From Lingula anatina (Eukaryota > Brachiopoda > Lingulata > Lingulida > Lingulidae), in contig NW_019774925.1 of NCBI RefSeq assembly GCF_001039355.2, positions 33,960 through 97,959 of the forward strand: a DNA stretch of 64,000 nt. Reading direction: 5' to 3'. Position 1 is the first letter of the stretch. Each line of letters begins with the position of its first letter. A program made the translations under genes and the position numbers. Positions 14,578 to 26,586 of this stretch are shown here, piece after piece. Under the pieces are notes generated by a model. It did no database searches, was not told the origin of the DNA, and worked only from the letters and a program-made list of their open reading frames with translations.

Positions 14578-14617
14578 TAGTCAGATTCCATTATTACAAC
14601 CATATACTGAGTTGGGA

Positions 14618-17600
14618 ATGAAAGACGTCCACAGAATGCCTAAACAGGGAAAACATGACAAAATGGAGTGGGAGAGTCCACCAAAGGCAAAAGAAACACA
14701 ATCGTATTTTGTAGGTATATCTTTTGAAAAATATTGCAGTGACAAAATTTCCTACATATGTGTGCTGAGGCAGTAACCAGTTTGAAAGTACAGTGTAAAC
14801 TCTTTTATATAGGAAATAGCTTCTCAATGTGCTTTTGTTATTTTCCTAATGTTCAAACTCACCAAGAAGAAAATATCATGATACTTTAAAGATACACATA
14901 CAAATTTGTTTATTGGCTGATCTGAAGAGACTGAAATACTGGTCTGAAGTAAGACCTCGGGAATTGAAATATTAGCTTCAGACAAGTGCAATTCAACAAG
15001 TTTTGGATTAAGATAATGTCAAAAAATAAAATATTTTTCTATACTGCGGAGGACCACATGGCATAGATACACGATTCATAAGCAGGGTTTATTTTTTTAT
15101 ATGTCAACAAAGTTGAAGTATTTTTATTTTATTTCTTATATAAAAAAAACCTTTGTGACTGCTTGCGTGCTTGTAGACCAGATTTGCCAGTTAATCCATA
15201 CCAAGTACTACTTAGGGGACAGGTCAATATTTGGTTACTTTGTATCGTGAAAGAGTTTTCTTAAAGGCCATAGTTAAGTTGTCAGTTGTGGAGTTGAAGC
15301 TTGCCTTAGACACAGCAAACACTTATAACTGCCAGAACTAAATGAGAATGGTACAGGCTGTATTGTTCAACAGATGAAAAATGGTTGAATTTATACACAT
15401 GCATGGTTATTTTTTGAGTCAGGTGTTCTTTGGACAAAATATGAAACATGAAAAAAATTTTGATACAGTTAATGTATATATTTTGGCACATTATGGAATG
15501 TAACTTAAGGAATTCTAAGAAGTTGATAGTTGAAAAAGTCTACTGTTTATAATCACACAAATCTGACTATTACAATTGGAAGTCTACATTTAAAATGGAA
15601 TCACCTCCTTTCAGCATTGTCAAGGTTTTCTTTATTACATTAAGTATTCTTTATGCATAATCTTTGTGTTGAATTTTATTTTTAGGTGCAGAAGTTCAGA
15701 CATCACTAAGGAAATTATTGATCCAAGGAATTAAAAATTTATAGGGATACTGCCTTTCAGTATCAGAATGTAACCAATAGCCCAGGCATAAGTCTTAAGC
15801 GCTAGTCACTCGAACAATTGATTTTATTGAACTTACATTTGGGTAGCACTTAGTAGAGGTATTGATGTAGAATATTTACCCCTGATAAATGAGTGTCAAT
15901 AAGAGAACCCAATATAACAGCACACTTCAGATACAAGCCTGCCTAAATAAATGACCTTTTGGAATGCAGAATAATAATGCCATTCACAGGAGACTGTTAA
16001 TATTTGAACAGTTTCCCAAATTCACTTATATCTTATATGTTATGTCATGTTAATCAAATGCAAAGGCCTTTGCCAAAATTTAGGAGTTTGCCAACTAGAT
16101 TTAAACTCTTGAATAGGTCTCATAAATATTCATGTCAATATTTTGAATAAGGGTGCAGGCTCATTGCTGAGGTACTTTCCAACAAGTTTTATTATTTCTT
16201 GCATGTAAAAATTATTGAAATTGATTTTGGTAGATAAGGCATTTGATATTATATACAGAGGATTTTATCCCAAAATTATTCACATCAAATGAAAACCTTT
16301 TCTCGGTTTTAGAGCCACTTTTTTTTTCATTTTTCATTTTGTCAATGCATGTGTACTGTTTTGTGAACAACTTGCATTTTTACTTAATTGAATTGCAGTT
16401 CAAAACAAGGGTAGTAATTTTGTGCTTGTTGAATTCATTGACATTTAAAATCAAAAGTTGCCACAAGCTGTTCTTAATTACTTATTTATAAGATCTGGGC
16501 ATAAACATGAAACCAACTATTAAGAATAAATGTATGGAATAAGTCTATTATTAAATTAATACACATTGACACTTTTACCTGATTCATTGGGCTGTTCATT
16601 TTGTTTAAATCTGATCTATTCCTATTCTATTTGTTTGTTGTATTACATTTTATTTGCTATGCATTAGTTTTGGTACGTAGTGAATATATGGAAGGGTATG
16701 TAAGGGTATGAGAAAGAGAGAGAGATGTCCACAAGAAGAGTTATCAATAAGGAACTTAAAGAAAAAGACATGGTGCTTTCATTCAGTTGCTGATTTTGTT
16801 TGGCGTGTCTTTCTATTATTTCCTTGTTTATTTCACAGAATAAAGACCAAGTAGATATGTTCAAATATGACAAGAGTACTAAAGGATGGAGGGGGCCAAT
16901 TTCTGTGGCAACTGCTGTTACAAAGGTATATTATGACGGAAATTTATAATGATTGCTATTTAAACATAAAAGATTCTGCTTTTTACTCCTATTGCTTGCA
17001 AAGAACCCGGATGAAGTAGACTTATATAAATTTGATAAAGAGAAAAAAGGATGGAGAGGACCTATTTTAACTCCAACAACCTTGAGCAAGGTAACCCATT
17101 TTCACATTAAAAATAAAAAAACAATGTAAATGTATGAAAATAATGCAATCTGTAGTTCATTTCAAAGACTAATTTCTTTAAAGATTTAATTTGAAAACAT
17201 TTGCAAGATATGTGATTCATTATATGCCTTGGACATGACTATTGTGATAATTTTCTCTTACCTTTTATATTTCAGTTCAAAACCCAGGGACGTTCATTTG
17301 AAAAGGTAACAAAGTTAATCAAAGGTATAGAAATTATAGAAGTTTTACATTTACATTGAGCTTGTGGAACTATTGGAAGTGAAAGCATAGACATAATAAC
17401 AAATTTTAATAAGTAAAAGAATTCAACATCAAAACTGGAAAGGAAAGCATAGACACCAAACCTGGAAGGGAAAGCAATACATAGATGTATATCTGCCTTT
17501 ATAGGTGACCAAATTGATGAAGAACAAAGAAAAACAGACAGAGTTGCAAAAAACTGCCAAAATAGAAGTAAATAAAGAGGTGAGACAATATTAAAGAAAT

Positions 17601-19687
17601 GTACAATTTGCTTACCTAGGGTAATTAAGATATTTGTGTGGGCAAAATGGCATTTTGAAAAAAGAAAAAAAAACTTGTGGAACATTGTTTTTTATAATTT
17701 TTAAATTCAATTTTATAAAATTATTGAAATATGTTGTCTTTATACCAAGTTCTGTTTGATGTACCTTTTTAGTAATTGACTACTTTTCTCCATTTATTCT
17801 AGGCATTGGATGGCAATTACTCTGACGATTTCTCAGATGAAGACAATGGAGAGGGAGACAATGTCAGCGTTGTGACAAAAGTAAGCAAAAATTCATCCAC
17901 TGCACAAGTAAGAAAAAAATGTCAATAGAAAATTTATATGGCTTTTTATGAAAATATTTTGAAAATAGTTTAATTGCTTAATTTTTCTCTTTATAGTATT
18001 AATATGAGAAAATTTTGAAATATACTTTAGGAAGCCTTGAAACAGCCCCCAGTGGTTGAGAGACCCTTTTCCAGCCTAGCCAAGGACAGTCCAGCAAGAT
18101 ACACCAACTGGTCTGGACCCAGCAAAGTGAACATTAATAAATTGTAAGTAGCCAAATACTTGAAAACCAAGGAGTTATAGAGTGGAAGATTACACAAAAA
18201 TCAAACTCCAGAAAAGGCACTCATGTTAAATTTGCCTTTTAATTAATTAGTATTCTAAAAAATATTTAAGGTAAGACTGTCTGTTGGTGACTTCCAACAT
18301 TCTCATTTCTGAAAAGGGTTAGATTTAATTTTCATATAATGATTTCGTATCATGTGTTGTAATAGAACAGAAACATATGATCAAATAACCTACATATGAG
18401 CTGTTTATATATATATAATGAAAGAAACTGTTTATTCTTTAAAGGGATAATAACTCTTCATATGAGACCTATATTTAACAATAAAAACATTGTGAACAAC
18501 TCATAGAAATATATTCTGTTGTACAAGAAAAACGGGAGTTATAGCTATTATTTTGATATCTGAGCTTGTCTTCAGACCACATGACCTCCATTGATGGCTA
18601 TACTCTGTTATAATCTCTTAAGAGATTTTAACAAAAAACCAAACTTTTTAGAAAAAAAACAGGGACTAACTTTGAGTGTAAAAATGGATTCACTAACCAT
18701 TGGTAAGTATGGGAAAATTGTTGTTTACTCCAGGACAAAACAAAGAGTTATTATCCCTTTAAGTTTCAAGGATTCTTAGAACATGGGTTTAGGTTCCAAC
18801 AAAATGTTTTCCTTTTTCTAGAAAACAAGACTTTCAATGGATCCGACCAGCAGGTGGAAATGGTGACAGTTTCACGTCTCCGTCACAGCAACTAATCCGC
18901 ATGGGAAAAGTTATGGAGGAGAAAGAAAAGGAAATTGAAACACTTAGGAACCAATTGCTTAAAGCTCACCAAGACAATTATAAGCTCATTCAACAGTTAC
19001 AAAAGTAAGTTAACTGTGTTTAATCGGCAAAATGATGAGATTGCATCCACATTGGTTAGCATAATTTCAACTGAATTTTAAAGTGAGGTTCCTTTTTAAA
19101 AATAATATATGAATGAATTTTGTGTTAAGTGAAAACCAACCATTTAAAATAAGCCCAAAACATGTAGATTTAGTACTTAAGAGTTCTAAACAATTAGTAC
19201 TAAACAATTACAAAGAACAGATCTGATATAAATAGCATTTGTCAATTTTATTTGTGAGAAAATTAATGGCTAATTTTGCATATTTTCATTATTTTTCAGT
19301 TTTCATGGTGACCACTATGAGCAACTCAAAGTAGACAATGCCAAATTGAAAAATCAGTCTCAGAGGCTGCAGCATGAAAATGTCAAACTCATAGGCCTTC
19401 TTAGGCAACAGGGCAACAAAGTTTTAAACAAACTGGAATACGAGAGGGAAATGGAAGAAATACATGGATTTAAGCCCAAAAACTGCAATTCCTGGAAAAT
19501 GACTAAAATATCTAAAACAAAGACTGCTTCATTTAATTCACCTAGAAAGAGGAGTGTCAGTTTTGGAAATACTCAGGTGAAAGCTTCCAGTGAATGTAGC
19601 TATGGTGGAGAGAGTTTTGAAGACTTGGACTCGAGGGATGTTACTGAAGACAAAACTACTCAAATTGGACAATCTGAAACACATTAG
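14618..19687 (+). CDS. Unrecognised protein with duplicated-exon WxxP repeats and C-terminal coiled coil
   Basis: I do not recognise this gene. Nine exons join in frame: coding starts at ATG 14,618 within an exon whose acceptor is at 14,577 and whose coding part ends at 14,710; then 16839-16925, 17004-17090, 17276-17305, 17505-17579, 17803-17880, 18031-18143, 18822-19004 and 19300-19687 (stop TAG). The product is 377 aa. Residues 32-60 and 61-89 come from two adjacent 87-nt, phase-0 exons and are clear repeats (16 of 29 identical) sharing DxVD, K[YF]DK and KGWRGPI. W-x-x-P recurs five times: WESP, WRGP, WRGP, WSGP, WIRP. An acidic patch (YSDDFSDEDNGEGDN) lies near residues 128-143. Residues about 210-300 form a charged heptad-like coiled coil (EEKEKEIETLRNQL onward), followed by a basic Ser-rich stretch (SPRKRSVSFG) and an acidic tail. 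There is no signal peptide or membrane segment. A cytoplasmic scaffold or cytoskeletal role is possible but is inference. Exon structure is well supported by phase; the start codon is the first in-frame ATG of the first coding exon. Confidence 0.82.
18443..18758. mobile_element. TTAA-flanked inverted-repeat element (MITE-like)
   Basis: The ends are inverted repeats, AGGGATAATAACTCTT on the left and AAGAGTTATTATCCCT on the right, each flanked by TTAA (18,439-18,442 and 18,759-18,762). A TTAA target duplication is characteristic of piggyBac-type transposition, so this looks like a short non-autonomous element. It encodes no transposase. It sits in the intron between exons 7 and 8 of the coiled-coil gene. 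A partial copy in the opposite orientation lies at about 22,434-22,623 in a DBR1 intron. Family assignment is inferred from TSD and TIR only. Confidence 0.7.
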
Positions 19688-20959
19688 TTGCTAGATGTTG
19701 GTACTTGATGTGAAAAAAAGGAATGTGTAAAAATTGAATCTTGCTAGTACCATTACTATTATTATACTTGTCCTTCTTTAGGTGGATGTTAGGATGGTAT
19801 CTTTCACTTCACCGCTGCCAAAGGCTTTCTAGTAAAAGTCATTTTTGGCCCGTGAGCTGCCATTTATGTACTGCTTAAATGCTGTGATATATTTGAATTT
19901 TGCAAGCATACTTTTTAATTGTCAAATTTCTTTTAACATTGGTTGACAGCTTAACTGTGATATTCAAGTTACCAAAGACCATATGCAATACAAATATTCA
20001 AATTGAAACATTGCTTGCTTTAAGGAGGAAGGCAAAAGTAAAGATGACATTCCTACTTTTTTTAGAAAAACCAAATTATCAAAAGGGGCATTGTGACACA
20101 AGTGTAATATTCTTATTGTTGGAATATAACTATAAGGAAGGTTTGACATTTAAAAATGCATGTTTATTTTGGTTGTTTACTTTCCTTGTCATAAGATGAC
20201 CTGTATTCACCGTAATTATGATATTGCAACAACCTTTGTCCTTTTCTCTATACCTGACTAACTGTAAAACTTCTTATTAAACAATGTATAAATTTACTTT
20301 CAAATTTAAATTACATAAATTAAAGACACAAAGGGTGTCTTTTGATCTCAATAAAATACTAAATTATCCATTCTGTGTTTGTAGGCTTCAGTACACTAAC
20401 AAATTTCTCAATAAAGTCTTGTCTGTAGCATATATATATGACAGAACATCACTGCAAAGACAGCAGAAGTCATATTCGGACTTCCACTATAAAGTATAAA
20501 TGAAGATGATAAAATATTCTTCAACTAACTGAAATAATGCATATCAGCAGTGCTGCCCTGACAGAGAAAATAAAATATTAAAAATCTTATGCACATGCTG
20601 TCTTTGACCATTATTTATATGCATAATTATTCACAGAAGGCCAGCCTCCAGAAAGAAATGATTCAAAACATTAAAATCATCCATCTCTTGGCTATTGCAT
20701 TTCTATTGGTGCCCAATCCATGTTTCTAAGAGATTCAAAAATGTTGCCACCATCATGAGCTTTTAACTTATTTTTGAAAACAGCATAATATTCACTGCTG
20801 TAATTTTCTAGTAGAAAGTTGATAAAAAAGACAATTCACGCCCACAGGGCACAATGTAACTGATGAATTCTTTGCCATTCAATAATTCTAAAATCAAAGG
20901 GTAATACGTGTTGTAGAATATTTTGCATATTACTTTATGCAGCCATATTCTAAAATCTA
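19688..20959. other. Convergent 3' ends of the coiled-coil gene and DBR1
   Basis: This is the non-coding gap between two convergent stop codons. Plus-strand AATAAA hexamers at about 20,350 and 20,410 are candidate poly(A) signals for the coiled-coil gene, giving a 3' UTR of roughly 700 nt. The DBR1 3' UTR should run leftward from 20,959; I could not single out its poly(A) signal. The two transcripts may abut or overlap. Confidence 0.5.
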
Positions 20960-23900
20960 CTAGCTAGCTTCATCATCATCACCAGAGTACATAGCTTGGT
21001 TTCTTCGCTTAAATTTTTTGACTGATGGACCCTGTGCATGAGAAACCTCCCCAACATCCAGTGGTCTACGCGTGGATGGTGAGGAGGAACTATCAGAGTC
21101 TGCATTGCTGGAATCTAGGGACCTCAGAGGTGAGCTGCCAATTTTGAGTTCAGTGTTTGGGCCAGTTTTTGGATTTAAAGATTCTGCAGCACTATCAGAG
21201 TCGCAGGACCCAGCTGTGCTGCCATCTTCAGAAGATTTTGGAGCTGGCAAAGCCATCTTGGTCAATAGCCTGGTAGACTCAGAAGCACTGTCAGAATCAA
21301 AGGATAAGTTTGCCAGAGGTTTGGGGGAATCCTGTCCACTTTCGGCTGACAGATCAGCCGCATTAGACGACAAATCTGGAATCCCACTATCAGTGTCATC
21401 TTCCTCTAGGTCATCAAGAGCAATCTCATCTGGATTTGTGAAGGAGATGCTGGTTTCTGTTGTTGTATCCAGTGCTGAACAAATTGATGAATCTTCCTCA
21501 TCCTCTTCAACTTCCTCAAGTTCATCAATATCCAGCGTGCTGGACTTTCCTGACAGAGCAGCATTGGGATCTGTGATATCCAACATGGTGCAGAGCAGTG
21601 TTGTCTGTGGGTTGATGTGAACCTGTGGCGATGGCATTTTTTGCTTGGGTTGATTGGGATCATAAACTGGGACAGTGGGTTCAAAGTTTTCTGGTATTGC
21701 AAAATCACCTCCAAAATCCTCTTTTAATGCATCTAATTCTTCTTGGGTAACTGTAAAATCATATCTGGAATTAGAAAAAAGATCAGAAAGTTTGAATAAG
21801 ATCATGATACCTCGAGGAAAAATTCATCCTTGACAGCTGCATGATAATGGGTATATATGACTGCCAAAACTTTCATAAGGCCTCTTTCATACAAAGCTAT
21901 TCACATTATGCAAGTCATGCACAAATCATTACAAAATGCCACATCACAAAATGTACTCATTTTAGAATTCACTACTGAACCTATTGGGTTCTAAGCAACC
22001 GTATTGTCCTTATTCATTGCTACTTGGAAAAATAAACATAATTATATGTCCTTGTGTAACAATACCTGTCATCACATCCAGGCCCAGGCATGTACTGTGG
22101 TGTAGGGTGAATATGTGTCAAATGGTTGGTAGACTTGAGTATGGCCAGCCACTCTGCATCATGCTGCAGAACTAGTGGCTGTTCTGGGTCATGTGGAATA
22201 TCTAATATCTGAAAAATTTTAAATATCATAAAAAAGTGTTCTACACTTTTAATGCTTGCTGATCACTGATGCAGTGCATGGAAGAAAAATGGATACTAAA
22301 TAAGTAAAATCAACTAATTGATATCGGTACTTATGTCTTTTTTAATTTCTTATGGATAAAGGACTGAACTTGTAAAACATGCTTATGCATAGAGAAACTC
22401 AAGGTGGATTATTTTTTGTAATAATCTCTTAAGATCCTCTTAAGAGATTATTACACAATATAGCCATCTATGGAGGTCACATGGTCCGATGGCATGCACA
22501 GATTTCAGAATAATTGCTTTAACTGCCGTTTTTGTGGTAAAATAGTATATATTATATTTCTATGAACTGTTTACAATGTTTTTATAGTGAAATATAGATC
22601 TCACATGAAGAGTTGTTATCCTTTTAAGAATAAAAGAATATGACCATATAAGCCTGCTTAATACATCCAATATGAGGATACTTCTATACCTTCAAATTAC
22701 CTGTAAAAAATCTCTCCCAGGCAAACATTTGTCCAGAGCCAAGAACTTTGTGGTTTTAGATGATTCGCCTTCAACCTTTAACATATATAAGATAAAATTA
22801 ATATAAAATACACTACAGTAACTTCTTCTCAGTTTTTGTCATGACAGCAAATTAATCATTGAAATATTGACAGAAAATTTACTATCATGATTTTTATCAT
22901 AAGCAAGCATTTTAATACAAATTTCATCATTTAATATGACACTGCACATGTGCATTCTCTACAATGACACAATGTAAAGCAATTGCTATTGTGCATCCAA
23001 TTCTGTCATCTCTTTTACTTGTATGAAAGCACTCAAGATAATTTATTTTCAGTCTCTTACTTTGAATGCACCCTGCTGCTAATATATAAAAATATTTATA
23101 TAAAAAAGGCAATGCAGATGCAATTATAAACAAAGATAAAGACAATTTTAAGGGTTTATTTATATCAGAATCATTTATCAAAAGAAAGATGAAATAAGTA
23201 TAACCATTATATGTGATCATTATAAGAAGAAAGAGAAAGACAGAGAGATTGTACAACTTTAACTAGCTTGTATCCATACCTTGTGTTCAACAACTGCAGG
23301 AAATTTGACGTGAAGGTGTGCAGAGAACCAGTAATTGGGCTTCAACTTGTGGAGTAGCTCCTCTGCTGGTGGACTCCCCAGTGTGTTATTTTCAACCTCT
23401 TCCTTGAAGAATTTCTTTTTCATTAATAACTTGTTTGTGTTGCCATGGTAATAAACACCCCGTGGCCAGTCGTGTGACATACAGATATCTACTGGTGTGG
23501 AAAGCTGAAAGAACAAGTGTCAATGGCAAAGGGTTATCTCTATTTAATATATATATAACATATATTTTCTCTTCACTTGCCAAATCAAGCACGTCATTAT
23601 TTTATCAGAAGATCACTAGGTTTGAAATATTTGACATGAAAATTTTGGCATGCAAAAGATTCAGAAAAACTGTCATAATTTTACATACTTTAACAGTATG
23701 TAAATGAAGAAAAAATGTTAATTGGTAAATGAACAAGGGAACTTGTTATTTTTCTTGTGGTACTCAAACTTGCCTCTTTATAAAATAGGTATGACACTTT
23801 TGCTGCCACTTGTTTTTCCCCAAACTTTCTTTATATGCACTTCTAGTCCATTTGTGATGACTTAACTTAGAGTGGACTACCTCAGCATATTATGACTTGT

Positions 23901-25612
23901 CCTCCCACCCCATAAATAAGTAGAGTTATATGCCATGCCCAGTGAAGAGGAAGAATGGCTGGAAAAAGTTTCAACTCATCACCAGGTCTAATGAGATAGA
24001 ACAGCACTGAGCTAAGTCTTCACAAATGGACTAGGAATATGGCATCAGTGTCTCAAAATATAAATGCAACATAACGTATATTTCCAAGAGTTTTAAAGTT
24101 TTAAATCTGCTGAATGTGAAGTTCACTAGTATGTCAAGTAGATTTTATGTCAAGCTAAATGATATTTGAAGTATTATTATGGGCTTTTCTTAAATATTTT
24201 TGAGAAGATTTTTTTTCTTGGGGGAATAGTCTCAGTGAAATTCACTGTTTTAAAAGATTGCTTTTAGAAAGCACAACTGCTTATGTTTTCTAAGGTGAAT
24301 TAAAATGCAATCTATGGCACAAGACTAAAAAAAGGACAGCTATCTTTACGACTTTTTTCCAAGACAGGTCTTCAACCAGAAAAAAGATAAAGAATAAGAT
24401 ACAAATATCCTACCGTACAAAAGGCTTCTATAAGCATGGGGTTACATACCTTCTTTTGGCAACACATAAGAAGTAGCATTTGCAATACCAATCATGTGTA
24501 CGTGCGACTTGAAAGCACTTCTACATAAGCAGCCTTTACAGAAGGCCATAGGCTCAGCACTTCTAGACAGCAGTGCACTTATTTTTACCTGCTTTAGTCT
24601 GAACACTTCCACGTTCCTAACATGATAAGCTGATCTCTTAGTATTTTCTGTATATGGTGGTTTCTCAAAATGACCTGAAAATATTACCAGTAGGTGTCTG
24701 TAAGGCAACAATAAAGTTAACATTAAACAGGGGCATAGTCAATGGTGTTAGTAGAGAAAAAGGGAGACGAAGACATGCTCACTTACCTCTGGCATAATCT
24801 CTTGATTTGTAGATACCTGATAGACCAGCTATCCGTACACCTCCAAAACGCAACACACTGGCATATCCTTAAAGAAAAGCAATTCTTATCAAACAAAGAA
24901 AGAAAGGAAAAGATACCCAACTGCAGAAATGAATTCAAGCATGACTGTCTTGTAATATGAACAGAAAACATAGTTAACCTATAAAAAGTATTTAGTGATT
25001 AAGTGTGAGAGGGCATATAAAGTTTTCCCAACCTTGAAAGACTTTAATTCCTCAAATAAAAAAAGAAAGCCAATTACAAAATGTGAAATAATCTTAAGAT
25101 GAGTTTTACCCATATAATAAATATTAGGTGCCACCCATCCTCCATATGGCAGCTCCTGGAGGTAGTTGGAGGCCTCATGGTTACCTCCTATAAACACAGT
25201 AGGGATAGGGGCCTTGATTCCACCATAGTATCTGATAGAAGAACATGTATTTATAAACCACAAAATTTAACGTTTAATATTCTTTAATTGTTCATATGCT
25301 GGAGAAGTGATAGATTATATATAAAAAATACAGCAGACATTTTGCTTGTATTAACATTGATACAGCTGTGTGTAACTTGTTGAAAATCGTTTTCTTTTGA
25401 AGAAGTATAACATACTTATAAAATGTGTTCATCTGCTGATATTTTGGAGGTACTGCCATGCACTGTAAGTCTGCTGTATTCCTCACTGCTTGAAAGTCGC
25501 CACATATTAGCAGCAAGTCAATTTTGATCCCTTGTTTTTTGGAAAGATGTTCTATGGTTTCATAAATCTTATCCAATTCTCCATGGCAGCAACCTTCTAT
25601 GGCTATCTTCAT
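20960..25612 (-). CDS. DBR1: RNA lariat debranching enzyme
   Basis: DBR1 is the nuclear metallophosphoesterase that cleaves the 2'-5' branch bond of excised intron lariats, allowing their turnover and release of intronic snoRNAs and miRNAs. Eight exons in transcript order: 25416-25612, 25110-25231, 24787-24867, 24589-24674, 23280-23504, 22701-22775, 22066-22208, 20960-21764; all in frame, 577 aa (human 544). N-terminal catalytic domain: CCHG at residues 8-11, CGDF with Asp39, GGNHE at 81-85, SHDW at 172-175, and SAHLHV with His225 and His227. These are the metal-binding and catalytic motifs of the family and none is missing. [16 protein letters not shown] and [15 protein letters not shown] are DBR1-specific. 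The C-terminal domain ends in a long acidic, Ser-rich low-complexity tail (about residues 370-550) and a basic [11 protein letters not shown] motif followed by an acidic end, as in vertebrates. The extra length is mostly in that tail. It is head-to-head with ARMC8. Confidence 0.98.
22434..22623. mobile_element. Partial copy of the TTAA-flanked element
   Basis: This stretch is similar, in inverted orientation, to the left half of the element at 18,443-18,758. Shared parts include the palindromic TAATCTCTTAAGAGATT, the CCATCTATGGAGGTCACATG segment (inverted in the other copy) and the terminal GAGTTGTTATCC next to a TTAA. The other end is missing. It lies in DBR1 intron 6 (between exons 22,701-22,775 and 22,066-22,208). 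Confidence 0.6.
23843..24034. mobile_element. Short inverted-repeat element in DBR1 intron 4
   Basis: The left end CTAGTCCATTTGTGATGACT is nearly the reverse complement of the right end AGTCTTCACAAATGGACTAG. The 190-bp span has no coding capacity and looks like a small MITE. I see no clear target-site duplication. Confidence 0.55.
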
Positions 25613-26586
25613 TTTTTGATGGTAAAACTAGATAAAAAAAATCATAAATCATATTTTCATTTATGGCTTAACAAATTTTTGCTCTATTCAAATGTAATAA
25701 TACTTGAAAATAAACAAGGAGAAAAGGTTTCTAATATTTTTTTTTTACTTTTTACCAGTCAATCGTAATCTCAGTGACTATAGTACTTAACAAATGAGTT
25801 ATTTGTTTATGCAATTCATAGATTCCACACTTACTTTTAATAACCTTCAGGAAGGGTTGTTAGTTTTGGTAAAAAGCAAGATGAACTTTTGCAACTGAAA
25901 ATCCATCATACTGAACAGAATCTTATTTCACCCCTTCAAGGCTTCATTTTGGAAATTATGCCATCAAGATGGCTTCACCGTCAACTTCGGCCTCGACTCG
26001 AGAGTCGGAACAAAGTCTTCGTCCTGATGCGACTCATACACACAAAAAGATTTGTTACGATTTTTAACTTTCGAGTCGAGGCCGAAGTTGAAATTGAAGC
26101 CAGTGGACCCCAGTGAAAGCAAATCAGTATGATCTAGACCTTTTCAGTTTTTTCCATTAATTCTACGAGTCACAAGTTTGACTAGAAGTTCTATAACTTT
26201 GCTTTGCAATATTTTAGGTACCTACCTTGATTTAAACGACCGAAAAATCACTAAACAAAAACATGCGTAAACAACCGGCCCCTAAATACAAAGCTCCCGC
26301 CGGTGATGGAGTCGATCTTGGTCTTTAATTCAGTTCGATACCATTTATAAACTACATTTTATCGCTTTATCATATACTTATCGAAAAAAATTACTATAAA
26401 AAGATAAATATTCCAAATAAAGATATATATTAGCATATTGTACACTAAAATCACTTAAAAATTATACAAAAATTATTGAGAAACTAAAATTTAGCCCGAA
26501 TGTGAGGAACTCTATTTATAACTGAGAACGAGACCAAGGTCAGGACAACGAAAGCTCTCTTGGTTTTCACTATGATTCCGCCTAAC
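25613..26586. promoter_or_regulatory. Divergent promoter region, DBR1 / ARMC8
   Basis: This 974-bp gap separates the start codons of two head-to-head genes, so both promoters and 5' UTRs should lie here. It includes a GC-richer hairpin-forming inverted repeat (25,971-26,001 with 26,071-26,101) and then an AT-rich half. No TATA box at a convincing place was identified. Transcription start sites cannot be read from sequence alone. Confidence 0.6.
25971..26101. repeat. Inverted repeat in the DBR1/ARMC8 intergenic region
   Basis: The left arm contains TCAACTTCGGCCTCGACTCG and the right arm contains its exact complement CGAGTCGAGGCCGAAGTTGA. Flanking GGCTTCA / TGAAGCC extends the pairing with two or three mismatches. 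The loop is about 70 bp. It is GC-rich compared with its surroundings. It could be a small mobile-element remnant or a cis-regulatory hairpin. Confidence 0.75.

Noticed and set aside
17272-17685. 137-codon minus-strand open frame
   Set aside because: Antisense to exons and introns of the coiled-coil gene; no recognisable domain, no splice or start context.
21072-21620. 182-codon plus-strand open frame, Ser-rich
   Set aside because: It is exactly antisense to the acidic Ser/Asp-rich last exon of DBR1; low-complexity coding sequence often leaves the opposite strand open.
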